52,085 nt of DNA from an uncultured Mediterraneibacter sp. (GCA_944377745.1 CALWFV010000021.1:1-52085); one strand, 5' to 3'. Numbered from the stretch's first letter, positions 26,009 through 35,694 are shown. Numbers and translations: made by a program. The notes: generated by a model not told the origin, from the sequence alone.

Positions 26009-27715
26009 ATGACCGATCTTGAAACATGCCGGCAGCAGATTTTATCTGAAGACTACCGGGACTTTATCGGCGATCACGTGAGAACGCCATTCTTTGACAG
26101 TATCATGCGGGACGGACTGTGTGAACAGGATGCCGGCTTCGATTATAAATGCATTTATATTCCAAAAGAGGAGGCCGGGCCTGTGACACTCACCCGTTTT
26201 TCCTACAATTCAATTCCCAAATGCTATGCGCCTCTCAGTATGGAAACACTGAACCAGGCGGGCATCCTTCCCATCCAGAATTATCCCACCCTGCAGCTTA
26301 AGGGTAAAGGAGTGCTCATTGGATTTCTCGACAGCGGGATTGATTATGAAAATGAAGTATTCCGGAACATAGACGGGACTACCCGGATCGAGGCGATCTG
26401 GGACCAGACTATGCAGAGCGGAACTCCGCCGGATGGATTTGCATACGGGAGCGAATATTCCCGTGAAATGATCGACGCGGCTCTCACATCTGAAGATCCG
26501 CTCTCTCTGGTTCCTTCTGCAGACGAAAGCGGACACGGTACCTACGCCGCAAGCATTGCTGCCGGCGGAGCCAATGCCGAAGAACAGTTTCTCGGCGCCG
26601 CCCCGGAAACCTCCATCGCCATGGTCAAGCTGAAGCAGGCAAAGGAGTACCTGAGAGATTACTACTTTATCCCGCGCAGCGCTGTCTGCTACCAGGAGAC
26701 TGACCTGATGCTGGGGCTGAAATATCTGAACGACCTTGCCGACAGACTCGGACTTCCGCTTGTGGTCTGCATCACTACCGGCACGAACATGGGCGGTCAT
26801 ATCGGCACACTTCCTTTCCCTTATCTGATTGAAGGATACAGCACCCAGGCCAATCGGATCATCGTGATCGGCACCGGCAACGAGGCGGACAAACGGCATC
26901 ATTACTATAATGTTATCGCCGGGAGCACAGATTCGCGTACGGTAGAGCTGAGGGTCGGCGAAAATGTTTCCGGTTTCTCCCTGGAACTCTGGAGCGATAT
27001 TCCCAACGTGTTTTCCATTTCCATGACCTCTCCCTCCGGCGAAAGCACTTCCAGGATCCCATTCCGGGTAGGGGCCGGCGCGGAGATCGACTTTCTTTTT
27101 GAGAAGACAAAAGTCTCCGTGGATTACCGCCTTCTCGTGGAAAAAAGTACCTCCGAGCTGGTCTTCTTCCGTTTTCAGGCCCCCGCGCCGGGTATCTGGA
27201 AGATCATCGTGGAACCCCTTTCCTCCATCGACGGGAATTTCCACATGTGGCTACCATTGACGGAATTTCTGAGCGGAGAGGTGTATTTCCTTGAGTCAGA
27301 TCCCTACTACACCCTCACCGCTCCCGCCAATACGAGCAGTCCGGTCATCGTATCCTGGTATAACGGCAATACCGGCGCTGTATCTCAGGCGTCAGGAAGA
27401 GGATATACCCGGACCAGGAACATCAATCCGGATATCACAGCCCCCGGTGTGGATGTACGGGGCGCTCTTCCGGGCGGACGTTTCTCCTCCCGCTCCGGCT
27501 CCTGCGTCTCCGCCGCTGTCACCGCGGGTGCTGTCGCGCTGATGCTGGAATGGCTGATCTATGACCAGGACGTCCCCGGCATCGACTCCTATCAGATCAA
27601 AAGCCTGCTGATCCTCGGCGCCGTGCGGCCACGTATTATGGAATATCCCAACCGGGAGTGGGGATATGGGCAGCTCAATCTGTATAACACGTTTGAAACC
27701 ATGCGGCAGTTGTGA
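26009..27715 (+). CDS. S8 (subtilisin-type) peptidase homologue with Cys in place of the catalytic Ser
   Basis: A 568-residue protein without signal peptide, of the clostridial Csp-like S8 type. Catalytic Asp108 (GFLDSGIDY), His176 (ESGHGTYAAS) and the oxyanion Asn291 (GTGNEADKRHH) are all present. The nucleophile segment, normally SGTSxAAA, reads RSGSCVSAAVTAG, so the catalytic position is Cys499 (TGC, one base from TCC). It may be a thiol subtilase, a weakened enzyme or a pseudoprotease like CspA/CspC. The large insert between His and Ser domains (about 300-450) is the jelly-roll typical of this group. The ribosome site is weak. It is convergent with the ClpX gene. Confidence 0.85.
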   Translation: MTDLETCRQQILSEDYRDFIGDHVRTPFFDSIMRDGLCEQDAGFDYKCIYIPKEEAGPVTLTRFSYNSIPKCYAPLSMETLNQAGILPIQNYPTLQLKGKGVLIGFLDSGIDYENEVFRNIDGTTRIEAIWDQTMQSGTPPDGFAYGSEYSREMIDAALTSEDPLSLVPSADESGHGTYAASIAAGGANAEEQFLGAAPETSIAMVKLKQAKEYLRDYYFIPRSAVCYQETDLMLGLKYLNDLADRLGLPLVVCITTGTNMGGHIGTLPFPYLIEGYSTQANRIIVIGTGNEADKRHHYYNVIAGSTDSRTVELRVGENVSGFSLELWSDIPNVFSISMTSPSGESTSRIPFRVGAGAEIDFLFEKTKVSVDYRLLVEKSTSELVFFRFQAPAPGIWKIIVEPLSSIDGNFHMWLPLTEFLSGEVYFLESDPYYTLTAPANTSSPVIVSWYNGNTGAVSQASGRGYTRTRNINPDITAPGVDVRGALPGGRFSSRSGSCVSAAVTAGAVALMLEWLIYDQDVPGIDSYQIKSLLILGAVRPRIMEYPNREWGYGQLNLYNTFETMRQL

Positions 27716-27721
27716 ATATTT

Positions 27722-27765
27722 TAACGGGTGCCGTGTACTTTTTACAAAGCACACGGCACCCGTTA
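27722..27765. terminator. Palindromic terminator between S8 and clpX, copy 1 of a repeated palindrome
   Basis: TAACGGGTGCCGTGT (27722-27736) pairs with its complement (27751-27765), extended by CTTT/AAAG toward the loop. On the plus strand TGTTTTT follows. The 34-base core (27727-27760) recurs with two differences at 41842-41875. Confidence 0.85.
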
Positions 27766-27779
27766 TGTTTTTAACAATC

Positions 27780-29249
27780 TTACCCCAGCCTGGGCACTTC
27801 CTGTCCCCTCAGTTGTATGATCGGTCCTCCTGTCCCTTCTATGTATTCTCTGGTGATCGTAACCTGTCCGATGCTGTCATCCTTCGGGATCTCATACATG
27901 ATATCCAGCATGAACTCTTCGATGATAGCGCGCAGCGCCCTGGCGCCGGTATCCTTCTCCATCGCCTTCTCCGCGATCGCCTCCAGCGCCCCGTCGTCAA
28001 ATTCCAGCTTCACCTCGTCGAGGGCGAGCAGTTTCTGATACTGTTTCAGGATTGCGTTCCTGGGCTCCTTCAGGATCTTCACCAGCATGTCCTTATCCAG
28101 CCCTTTCAGCGTGAAGATAATGGGAAGCCGGCCGAGGAACTCCGGGATCATCCCGAATTTTCTCAGATCCTCCACCGTCACTTTGGACAGCAGGTCTTTG
28201 TCATGCTCATACTTATCCTTCAGCTCTGCATTGAATCCCATAGAAGTCTTCTTCTGCAGACGCTCCCTTATGATCTCCTCCAGATCCGGGAAAGCCCCTC
28301 CGCAGATAAAGAGGATATTCTTCGTGTTCACCGTTGTCAGGGGAACCATGGCGTTCTTGCTGTTTGCTCCGACCGGCACCTCGACCTCACTTCCCTCCAG
28401 AAGTTTGAGCATCCCCTGTTGTACAGATTCTCCGCTCACATCCCTCTGATTGGAGTTTCTCTTCTTCGCGATCTTGTCGATCTCATCAATGAAAATGATC
28501 CCCTGCTCTGCACGTTCCACGTCATTGTCCGCCGCAGCAAGGAGTTTCGATACCACGCTCTCGATATCATCGCCTATGTATCCCGCCTCCGTAAGAGACG
28601 TGGCATCCGTAATCGCCAGCGGCACGTCCAGAAGCCGCGCCAGCGTCTTTACCAGATAGGTCTTTCCGCTTCCTGTCGGTCCGATCATGAGCATATTCGA
28701 CTTCTCAATCTCGATATCATCCATCGTGTCCGTCACCACTCTCTTATAGTGATTGTATACCGCGACAGACATGGCCTTCTTCGCATACTCCTGCCCCACC
28801 ACATACTCGTCCAGTCTGGCCTTAATCTTGTGCGGCGCCGGGATGTCCTTGATATTAAGCTGGTGGAACTCTTTTGGTTTTTCCTTTTTCTTCTTGATCT
28901 TCTGCGGCCTGGGCTGCATGTTCTCAAAATCTGACATATTAAAGAACTGCACCCCTGGCATATTCATAAGACGGCTCAGATCGATGGAGCCATTGTTCAT
29001 GACATCAAAGCTTCTCTGCATGCAGTCTGGACACACCGTGATATTATTCGGCAGCTCGATCATCTTACCGGTCACACTCTCGGGCCGGTGGCAGATAAAA
29101 CAGATCTTCTCATATCCGTCGTCATCCTTGTCCTTCTTCTGCTCCGGGGCAGTCACTTCCGCCTTCTCTTTCTCTCCAGTCTCCTGTGCCGATGAGGAAT
29201 CTTCTTTCGTTTCATCCTCGTCCAATATGATAAAATCGTGGTCTGACAT
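27780..29249 (-). CDS. clpX: ClpX-type AAA+ unfoldase with acidic N-terminal extension
   Basis: A 489-residue ATPase, longer than usual ClpX (about 420). An acidic, low-complexity stretch (residues 1-45) precedes the four-Cys zinc finger (Cys50, 53, 73, 76). Walker A is GPTGSGKT (190-197), the pore loop GYIG (223-226), and Walker B IIFIDEID (251-258). The ClpP-docking loop, usually IGF, reads SMGF. It would unfold substrates for ClpP. The start at 29249 has GGAAGGGATGG upstream; codons to 29336 lack a site. No clpP is adjacent, so this may be a second, divergent ClpX. It follows the PII/DUF1538 pair on the same strand. Confidence 0.85.
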   Translation of the reverse strand: MSDHDFIILDEDETKEDSSSAQETGEKEKAEVTAPEQKKDKDDDGYEKICFICHRPESVTGKMIELPNNITVCPDCMQRSFDVMNNGSIDLSRLMNMPGVQFFNMSDFENMQPRPQKIKKKKEKPKEFHQLNIKDIPAPHKIKARLDEYVVGQEYAKKAMSVAVYNHYKRVVTDTMDDIEIEKSNMLMIGPTGSGKTYLVKTLARLLDVPLAITDATSLTEAGYIGDDIESVVSKLLAAADNDVERAEQGIIFIDEIDKIAKKRNSNQRDVSGESVQQGMLKLLEGSEVEVPVGANSKNAMVPLTTVNTKNILFICGGAFPDLEEIIRERLQKKTSMGFNAELKDKYEHDKDLLSKVTVEDLRKFGMIPEFLGRLPIIFTLKGLDKDMLVKILKEPRNAILKQYQKLLALDEVKLEFDDGALEAIAEKAMEKDTGARALRAIIEEFMLDIMYEIPKDDSIGQVTITREYIEGTGGPIIQLRGQEVPRLG

Positions 29250-29361
29250 AATCCATCCCTTCCTGTCAAATAATGCCGGCATCAGCACATACTGACGCTC
29301 TTTTTTCATTATAGTACACCGGGAACGGTTATACAAATGAACTTTTTCTAAACCTCATTCC

Positions 29362-30042
29362 TTACTGAATCTCCTGTAGCCTCAGTCCTGCCGTATCCGC
29401 CACTGGCAGTGAGAATACTACCGATCTCGCCTTACTCTCAAGCCCCGCGTTCTCCATGATGGATTTCATGATCCTGTTTTTCTGTTCCGCCTTTGACACG
29501 ATAAAGATCATCTCTTTCTCGTCCGCAATAGACACGCCCAGGAATTTCTCCGCCTTCTCAAGACCGGTCCCTTTCGCGTGAATGACCGTTCCTCCCCCGG
29601 CGCCCTCCGCCCGCGCTGCGTCCATCACTTCCTCACTGTATCCGTGGTTGGCTATTACAACGATCAGTTCATATTTTGTATCCTTCATCACACTCTCCTC
29701 TTCTTTTTCATAACTCTGTCCGTCTGTCAGGAACCGGAATACTTTCTTGCCTCCTATGCTGGAGAGAGGCACGAGAAATGCGATCCCTGTCCCCGGGACG
29801 TCGATCTGAAACCGGTCCTCCAGCTCTCTTCTGACCCGTTTCCATGTATCATCTGAAACCACCATCATAGTGACCATCTTCTCTGTCACTTCCAGTCCGA
29901 AATAATCCAGTGTCTCACTGGTCGCCGTTCCCTGCGCCAGAGTGCAGAGCACGGATGAAAGACCGTTTTCTTCATAGCATGCGACCAGTTTCTTTCCCAT
30001 CGACCTCTTTGTGATCGTCATCATCCAATATAATTCACTCAT
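29362..30042 (-). CDS. Tandem PII-like signalling protein
   Basis: A 226-residue protein that reads as two PII-like ferredoxin-fold halves. The first runs about 1-108 (MGKKLVACYEENGLSSVL, then TLDYFGLEV) and the second about 122-226 (ELIVVIANHGYSEEVMDAARAEGAGGGTVIHAKG), the latter with the glycine-rich turn before the T-loop of PII trimers. PII-like proteins bind nucleotides and regulate a partner transporter. It lies 20 bases after the DUF1538 membrane protein and is probably its regulator. GAGGTGG precedes the ATG. The uridylylated Tyr of GlnB is not evident, so it is not a classical GlnB. Confidence 0.8.
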   Translation of the reverse strand: MSELYWMMTITKRSMGKKLVACYEENGLSSVLCTLAQGTATSETLDYFGLEVTEKMVTMMVVSDDTWKRVRRELEDRFQIDVPGTGIAFLVPLSSIGGKKVFRFLTDGQSYEKEEESVMKDTKYELIVVIANHGYSEEVMDAARAEGAGGGTVIHAKGTGLEKAEKFLGVSIADEKEMIFIVSKAEQKNRIMKSIMENAGLESKARSVVFSLPVADTAGLRLQEIQ

Positions 30043-30062
30043 ATATCCACCTCATGTCGTCA

Positions 30063-31670
30063 TTAAAGTTCTATGATCTCGTCGTCCGGAAGCTGTTCGA
30101 ACTCTGCCACAGCCTTCGCTGCCTCCTGCTTCTCGAGACGTCTGGAGTTGATCTCATACACAAGTCCCAGGATCTGTATCGTGATCAGCGGCGTCATGGC
30201 GACCATTGCCACCACGCCGAATGCATCCGTTACGATGTTCCCGCCCACGCTCACACAGGCGCCCATGGCAAAGGGCAGAAGGAATGTCGCCGTCATGGGA
30301 CCGGATGCCACTCCACCCGAGTCGAACGCGATGGCTGTAAATATCTTCGGCACGAGGAAGGACAGCGCCAGCGCCAGGACGTATCCGGGGATCACGAACC
30401 AGAAAATGGAGATTCCCGTCAGCACGCGGATCATCGCCAGTCCCAGGGATACCGCCACACCAATGGAAAGGCTCATGCTCATGGCTCCTGCCGTGATCGT
30501 CCCGGAAGTGATATCCTCTACCTGTCTTGTCAGGACAAACACCGCCGGCTCGGCACGAACGATGAAGTATCCGATGATCATGCCGATCGGTACAATGACC
30601 CATTTATAAGGATTGTCCGCAAGGACCTGCCCCAGATAATTTCCCGCCGGCATAAATCCTACATTGACTCCCGTAAGGAAGAGCACCAGTCCGGCATAGG
30701 TATACACCATACCGACGGCGATTCGAATGAGCATCCTCCGCTGCATCCTTCGGAAGATCAGCTGAAAGATCACAAAGAACACGATGATCGGAAGCAGCGA
30801 GACCGCCATCTCTCCCATGTAGTCCGGAAGTTCCTCCGCAAAGATCTTCCACAGTTCCACCGAGTCGCTGATATCCGGAATGCTTGTCGGAGTATATTCC
30901 GCGCTCTCCGGATGATAGATCAGACTCAGCACAAGAACGGAGAGGATCGGTCCCACGGATGAGAGCGCCACCAGACCGAAGCTGTCGTCCTCCGCCCTCT
31001 CATCGCTTCGGATCGCGGAAATACCGATACCGAGCGACATGATAAATGGCACGGTCATGGGTCCCGTCGTCACGCCGCCCGCGTCGAACGCCACCGCGAT
31101 AAAATCTCCCGGCGCCAGAAACGCCAGCGCGAACACGATGATATACAGCACGATCAGCATGTGTGCCAGTGTGATGTTAAAAAGCATACGCAGAAGTGAT
31201 GCCACGAGAAACAGTCCCACGCCTGCTGCCACCGACAGCACAAGGACCATGTTCGGCACCGAAGGTACCTGCTCTGCAAGGACCTGCAGATCCGGTTCAG
31301 ATATGGTTACGATAAATCCGAGGATGAAGCTTAAGAGGCCCATCAGCCACAGCTTCTTCGTCTGTGTCATGCAGGTTCCCACGCTCTCGCCGATGGGGGT
31401 CATGGACATGTCCACCCCCAGCGTAAAGAACATCATCCCCACGATCAGGAGCACCGCTCCCAGAAGAAATGACAGCAGTATTCCCGTCTCGATCGGGGCG
31501 ATCGTAAAGCACAGGAGCAGTACGATCGCGATGATCGGGAGTACCGCTTTTAGTGTTTCATTGAGTTTTTCCTGTAATTTTTCTTTTAATTTGGCTGTCT
31601 TGAAATTCACGCCTTCCCTGCCTTTCTTGTCTTGTCTCTTTCCTGTTTCTTTCCCTTTCCTGCCCGGCAT
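30063..31670 (-). CDS. DUF1538 family membrane transporter-like protein
   Basis: A 535-residue membrane protein with about twelve to fourteen hydrophobic segments and an internal duplication. The motif AFDAGGVTTGPMTVPF in the first half recurs as AFDSGGVASGPMTATF in the second. This inverted or tandem repeat with Gly-Gly and Pro in the membrane suggests a transporter or channel. A PII-like gene follows directly, as often seen for this family. The first 20 residues are very basic; an alternative GTG start at 31610 has AGGGAAGG upstream, while the ATG at 31670 has a modest AGGCGG. Substrate unknown. Confidence 0.82.
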   Translation of the reverse strand: MPGRKGKETGKRQDKKGREGVNFKTAKLKEKLQEKLNETLKAVLPIIAIVLLLCFTIAPIETGILLSFLLGAVLLIVGMMFFTLGVDMSMTPIGESVGTCMTQTKKLWLMGLLSFILGFIVTISEPDLQVLAEQVPSVPNMVLVLSVAAGVGLFLVASLLRMLFNITLAHMLIVLYIIVFALAFLAPGDFIAVAFDAGGVTTGPMTVPFIMSLGIGISAIRSDERAEDDSFGLVALSSVGPILSVLVLSLIYHPESAEYTPTSIPDISDSVELWKIFAEELPDYMGEMAVSLLPIIVFFVIFQLIFRRMQRRMLIRIAVGMVYTYAGLVLFLTGVNVGFMPAGNYLGQVLADNPYKWVIVPIGMIIGYFIVRAEPAVFVLTRQVEDITSGTITAGAMSMSLSIGVAVSLGLAMIRVLTGISIFWFVIPGYVLALALSFLVPKIFTAIAFDSGGVASGPMTATFLLPFAMGACVSVGGNIVTDAFGVVAMVAMTPLITIQILGLVYEINSRRLEKQEAAKAVAEFEQLPDDEIIEL

Positions 31671-31753
31671 TTTTCTGTCCGCCTGCGTCCGGCACGGATA
31701 CCGGACGCCTCATTCCCGGTTTCCGGCTCCTGATGCACGGATTATCTCTGTAC

Positions 31754-33712
31754 TCAGCCGAGCATTTTCATAAACTCTTCCTCTGATATGATCGGAATGC
31801 CAAGTTCCCTCGCCTTCCGGTTTTTCGATGAAGTCGAATTCACATCGTTGTTGATGAGATAATTCGTCTTCGAAGTCACGCTTCCCGTGACCTTGCCGCC
31901 CCGCTTTTCGATCTCTTCCTTCACTTCTCCGCGGTTGGCAAAATGTTCCACGCTTCCCGTGATCACAAAATTGATCCCGGCGAGATTCTGGCCTCCCGCC
32001 GGCGCTTCCTCCTCAGGGATCTCCACTTCATCCAGGAGTTTCCTGAAGATGTCCCGGTGTTCCTCATCTGCGAAATATTCCACAAATGTCTTTGCGATGA
32101 CTTCCCCCACACCCTGGATCTCGTCCAGCTCTTCCTCCGTGGCATTCGCCACCCGTTCCGGGTCATTTCCCAGCGCCTGGCAGATCATCCTTGCATTGGA
32201 AATGCCGATGTTGGGGATCCCGAGACTGTAGACTAGCCGCGGGAGCGTTGTCACCCGGGCATTCCGGATGCTCGCCTGGAGATTCTGGTAGGACTTCTCC
32301 CCGAATCCTTCCATGTTCTTGATCTCATCCTCATAGCGCTCCAGATGGAAGATATCTGTAAAGTCCTTTATGAATCCATTCATGATGAACTTCTCCAGAG
32401 TCGCCTCCGACAGGCCTTCGATGTTCATGGCGTCCCGGCTTGCAAACAGGGCGAACGCCTTCACATGCTTTGCCTGACACCTCGGATTGGTACAGTAGAG
32501 GGTCTTCGTCTCATTCTCCATCCGGATCTTTGTCGGGCCGCCGCACACGGGACAGGCCTCCGGGATATCCTTGACGCCGCTGCGCGTCAGATTTTCCGCG
32601 ATCTGGGGGATGATCATGTTGGCCTTGTAAACCTGGATCGTATCCCCCACGCCCAGTTCCAGTTCCTCCATGATGCTGATGTTGTGGACGCTGGCGCGGC
32701 TCACCGTAGTCCCCTCCAGTTCCACCGGTTCAAAGATTGCCACCGGATTGATCAGCCCGGTCCTGGATGGGCTCCACGCGATCTCCAGAAGAGTCGTCTC
32801 CCGGATCTCGTCCGCCCACTTGAAGGCGAAGGAATCTCTCGGGAATTTCGCCGTCGTCCCCAGGGATTCCCCGTAGGCAATATCGTCATAGACCAGGACC
32901 AGTCCGTCCGAGGGGACGTCGTTTTCTGAAATATGCTCGGAAAACCACTGCACTTCCCCGTCGATGGTCTCTCTGGTGACCGGATGATGCTCCACCACGT
33001 CGAACCCCTGCTCTGTCAGCCAGTCCATCTGGTACAGCCTGGAATTGTGGAAATCCACTCCATCCGCCCTCACCAGAGTAAAGGCGTAGAACCTGACGTT
33101 GCGCTTCGCCGTGATCTCGTTATTGAGCTGCCGCACGGAACCGCTGCACAGATTTCTCGGGTTCTTGTACCTGGCGTCCACGTCCTCGATCTCTTCGTTG
33201 ATCCGCTCGAAATCCTTATATCCGATGACCGCCTCCCCCCGGAGCACCAGTTCCCCCTGGAACGGGATGCTGAGAGGGACATTTTTGAACACCCGCGCAT
33301 TGCCGGTGATGACTTCCCCCACCTCTCCGTTTCCACGGGTCACCGCCTTCTCCAGGCTTCCTCCCCGGTAGGTGAGCACGATGGTCAGTCCGTCCAGCTT
33401 CCAGGAGATCATTGCCTTCTGATCTCCCAGGAACTCCTTCAGCCGCTCCACATCCTTTGTCTTGTCCAGGGAGAGCATGGGGCGCTCATGCCGTTCTTTG
33501 GGAAGCTCGCTGAGCACTTCATACCCTACATTAACAGTAGGGCTGGAAGCAAGAGTCGTATTCAGCTCCTGTTCCAGTCCCTGAAGTTCGTCATACAGCT
33601 GATCATATTCATAGTTGCTCATGATCTCCTGATCTTCCTGTTCATAGGCGCGCCGCGCCCTGTTCAGGAGATCCACAAGCTCCTTCATGCGTTCCATCTT
33701 ATTTTCTGCCAT
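31754..33712 (-). CDS. ligA: NAD-dependent DNA ligase
   Basis: A 652-residue ligase that seals nicks in replication and repair. Order: Ia domain, adenylation domain with the nucleotidyl lysine in SWKLDGLT (Lys105), OB fold, four-Cys zinc finger (CPVCGGP and CTNPRCQ), helix-hairpin-helix region (GIPNIGISNARMI, IQGVGEVIAKTF) and a C-terminal BRCT domain (NFVITGSVEHFANRGE). All domains are complete. GGAGGAG precedes the ATG. The start overlaps the end of the RluF gene by 14 bases, so the two are co-transcribed. Some spacing of the adenylation motifs differs from E. coli LigA, as in other Lachnospiraceae. Confidence 0.93.
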   Translation of the reverse strand: MAENKMERMKELVDLLNRARRAYEQEDQEIMSNYEYDQLYDELQGLEQELNTTLASSPTVNVGYEVLSELPKERHERPMLSLDKTKDVERLKEFLGDQKAMISWKLDGLTIVLTYRGGSLEKAVTRGNGEVGEVITGNARVFKNVPLSIPFQGELVLRGEAVIGYKDFERINEEIEDVDARYKNPRNLCSGSVRQLNNEITAKRNVRFYAFTLVRADGVDFHNSRLYQMDWLTEQGFDVVEHHPVTRETIDGEVQWFSEHISENDVPSDGLVLVYDDIAYGESLGTTAKFPRDSFAFKWADEIRETTLLEIAWSPSRTGLINPVAIFEPVELEGTTVSRASVHNISIMEELELGVGDTIQVYKANMIIPQIAENLTRSGVKDIPEACPVCGGPTKIRMENETKTLYCTNPRCQAKHVKAFALFASRDAMNIEGLSEATLEKFIMNGFIKDFTDIFHLERYEDEIKNMEGFGEKSYQNLQASIRNARVTTLPRLVYSLGIPNIGISNARMICQALGNDPERVANATEEELDEIQGVGEVIAKTFVEYFADEEHRDIFRKLLDEVEIPEEEAPAGGQNLAGINFVITGSVEHFANRGEVKEEIEKRGGKVTGSVTSKTNYLINNDVNSTSSKNRKARELGIPIISEEEFMKMLG

Positions 33713-34535
33713 TCTTCTCCTCCTGCCGCTCTTTTTTCCCGTCCTGCCCGCGCTTCTGCCCTGCGGCGGCCATGCGAGCCGCGCCCGGCGTCCCCGGGGA
33801 ATCCTTGATCAGTTCATATAATCCGTTCAGCTCTTCGTCTGTCAGCTTCCTGTACTGCCCGTCTTTCAGCCCGTCAAGCCGGATATTCATGACCCTCACT
33901 CTCAGAAGATCCTTCACCTCGTACCCCAGCGCACTGCACATCCTTCGGATCTGCCGGTTCAGCCCCTGGGTCAGTATGATGGAAAATGTATATTTCCCGA
34001 TCTGCTTTACCTGACACGGCCTGGTCACTGTGTCCAGGATCGGCACGCCGGAGGACATCTTCTCCAGAAATTCCTCCGTGATCTCATGATCCACCGTCAC
34101 CTTGTACTCCTTCTCATGACGGTTCGCCGCACGCATCATCCGGTTGATGATATCCCCGTTGTTGGTCATGAGCAGAAGCCCGTGGGAATCTTTGTCCAGC
34201 CTTCCGATATAGGTCACCCGGATCGGATAATCCAGGAACCGGACAATGCTGTTCCTCTCCCTGCGTTCCTCCGTGCAGACGATCCCTTTTGGCTTGTTCA
34301 CGGCAAGGACCACCATCTCATCCTGTTTTGACACGACTCTGCGCCCCACCTTCACGACCTGCCCCGGAAGGATCCTCATACCGGTCTGCGCCCGCTGCCC
34401 GTCCACGGTCACTCTGCCGCTCTCGATCAGGCGGTCCGCCTCCCGTCTGGAACAGACTCCTGCCTCGCTCAGATATTTGTTGAGCCTGACCGTCTCCTTT
34501 TTCTGCATAAATTCTTCACTGATCCGATTACTCAC
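33699..34535 (-). CDS. rluF: 23S rRNA pseudouridine synthase, RluF/RsuA type
   Basis: A 278-residue enzyme that isomerises uridine in rRNA. The N-terminal S4 RNA-binding domain (RLNKYLSEAGVCSRREADRL) is followed by the catalytic domain with the Asp in YIGRLDKDSHGLLLMTNNGD and the late LTQGLNRQIRRMCSALGY, typical of RluF/RluB/RsuA. The start is probably GTG at 34535 (GGAG nine bases upstream), overlapping the DHHW gene by eight bases. The C-terminus is a Lys/Arg/Gly-rich low-complexity tail (GQKRGQDGKKERQEEKNG), probably an RNA-binding extension. The exact target uridine (2604 for RluF) is inferred. Confidence 0.87.
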   Translation of the reverse strand: MSNRISEEFMQKKETVRLNKYLSEAGVCSRREADRLIESGRVTVDGQRAQTGMRILPGQVVKVGRRVVSKQDEMVVLAVNKPKGIVCTEERRERNSIVRFLDYPIRVTYIGRLDKDSHGLLLMTNNGDIINRMMRAANRHEKEYKVTVDHEITEEFLEKMSSGVPILDTVTRPCQVKQIGKYTFSIILTQGLNRQIRRMCSALGYEVKDLLRVRVMNIRLDGLKDGQYRKLTDEELNGLYELIKDSPGTPGAARMAAAGQKRGQDGKKERQEEKNGRK

Positions 34536-35685
34536 TGGCAAACACTCCGCTGATACTGTTATCTGTAAAAAATGTATTCCCGCTGTACAGGAACAGCACG
34601 TCCGTGATCCGGTACGTGTCCATAAGATCTGTTATCGTCCCGCTGTAATATCTGGGATCCACCACCACGATCTCCCGGTAATAGGGAGCAAGGAATGGCA
34701 CGAAACAGTTTGCGAAAGAATCCTTGATGACAAGGAGCCTGTCCTGACTGGTGGAGACGGTCCGGATGTCCAGAACTGATGTGTTTCCCCCAAGATACAC
34801 AGAATACTGATCCCTGGTCTCCAGTTTCGAAGAATCGTAAAGCGATGTTGTCCTCTTTGACTCATCCACATAGCTGACAATCACATCGGGATCCCCCTGG
34901 GTCGGTGCATAGATATCAATGGACTCTTTCTCCCCCAGTCCCACGCCGCACTGTGCCGCAAGAACCCCGTTAAAGTTGTCCGATACAACATAGGACACAT
35001 ATTTGTCTGATACATCTTCCTGGATCCCCAGAACCGGGGCCGCCGACTGAAATACATAGAAGGCGCCCAGCGCAGTCCAGCGCGAATCCGTCTTATAATA
35101 TATCTTTTCGTTTTTGTGCTGATTCAATACAGAAACCGCATCAATCCAATTCACGCAATCTCCGAGATTTCTCTGCACCATACCGATCATCTGAGTCTGA
35201 TCCTCCACTGATGCAAGCGCCGGAAGACTGTCACTGAGCACGCATGCCGCATCCGGTACAAGGAGCATGCTTACCGGAATATCCGAATATGACTCTGCAA
35301 AACTCCTGATCGAGTCCAGATTAGCCGAAAGATGTTCCTGATCCGGAAGTTCGATGGGCTCCAGCAGCTGTCCGTTCTTCCCGAGGTACACGCCGTTTTC
35401 CATCCGGCTCCCCCCGAGCCGCGACAGCGTTGTCTTCACTCCGCGCAGAAGGCTTCTTCCCACAAACTGATCACTCATCCAGTTCTCAAACTGCTCCGCG
35501 AAATCTCCCGCCATGATCGTCGTCAGATTGAGTTTCGGGCTGGAAGCCAGAACACGGTACTCACTTTCCGAACTCTCCCGGTCCGGAACGATCAGATTTA
35601 TGAGCATAACGCACAGAAGCCCCAGTATGAATATTTTTCCTATCAGGCCCTCGATCCGGCCTTTTTTCCTTTTTCTGCCTCTCAT
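34528..35685 (-). CDS. DHHW/AlgX-like protein with altered DHHW motif
   Basis: A 385-residue protein with a basic N-terminus and one membrane anchor (about 15-34), the rest outside. Family members (DHHW, related to AlgJ/AlgX) work with MBOAT proteins in O-acetylation of surface polymers. The motif that gives the family its name, normally TDHHW with a catalytic Asp and His, reads KTDSRWTALGA here (Asp200, Ser201, Arg202, Trp203), so the usual His is gone. The Ser motif near the C-terminus (VIKDSFANC) and DPRYY are kept. It is 10 bases after the MBOAT gene. It may be a binding rather than catalytic partner. Confidence 0.8.
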   Translation of the reverse strand: MRGRKRKKGRIEGLIGKIFILGLLCVMLINLIVPDRESSESEYRVLASSPKLNLTTIMAGDFAEQFENWMSDQFVGRSLLRGVKTTLSRLGGSRMENGVYLGKNGQLLEPIELPDQEHLSANLDSIRSFAESYSDIPVSMLLVPDAACVLSDSLPALASVEDQTQMIGMVQRNLGDCVNWIDAVSVLNQHKNEKIYYKTDSRWTALGAFYVFQSAAPVLGIQEDVSDKYVSYVVSDNFNGVLAAQCGVGLGEKESIDIYAPTQGDPDVIVSYVDESKRTTSLYDSSKLETRDQYSVYLGGNTSVLDIRTVSTSQDRLLVIKDSFANCFVPFLAPYYREIVVVDPRYYSGTITDLMDTYRITDVLFLYSGNTFFTDNSISGVFASE

Positions 35686-35694
35686 CTTATCACC

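Noticed and set aside
27666-28934. 422-codon open frame antisense to the ClpX-type gene
   Set aside because: No domain and no ribosome site; the minus-strand frame has complete Walker and zinc-finger motifs and is clearly the real gene.
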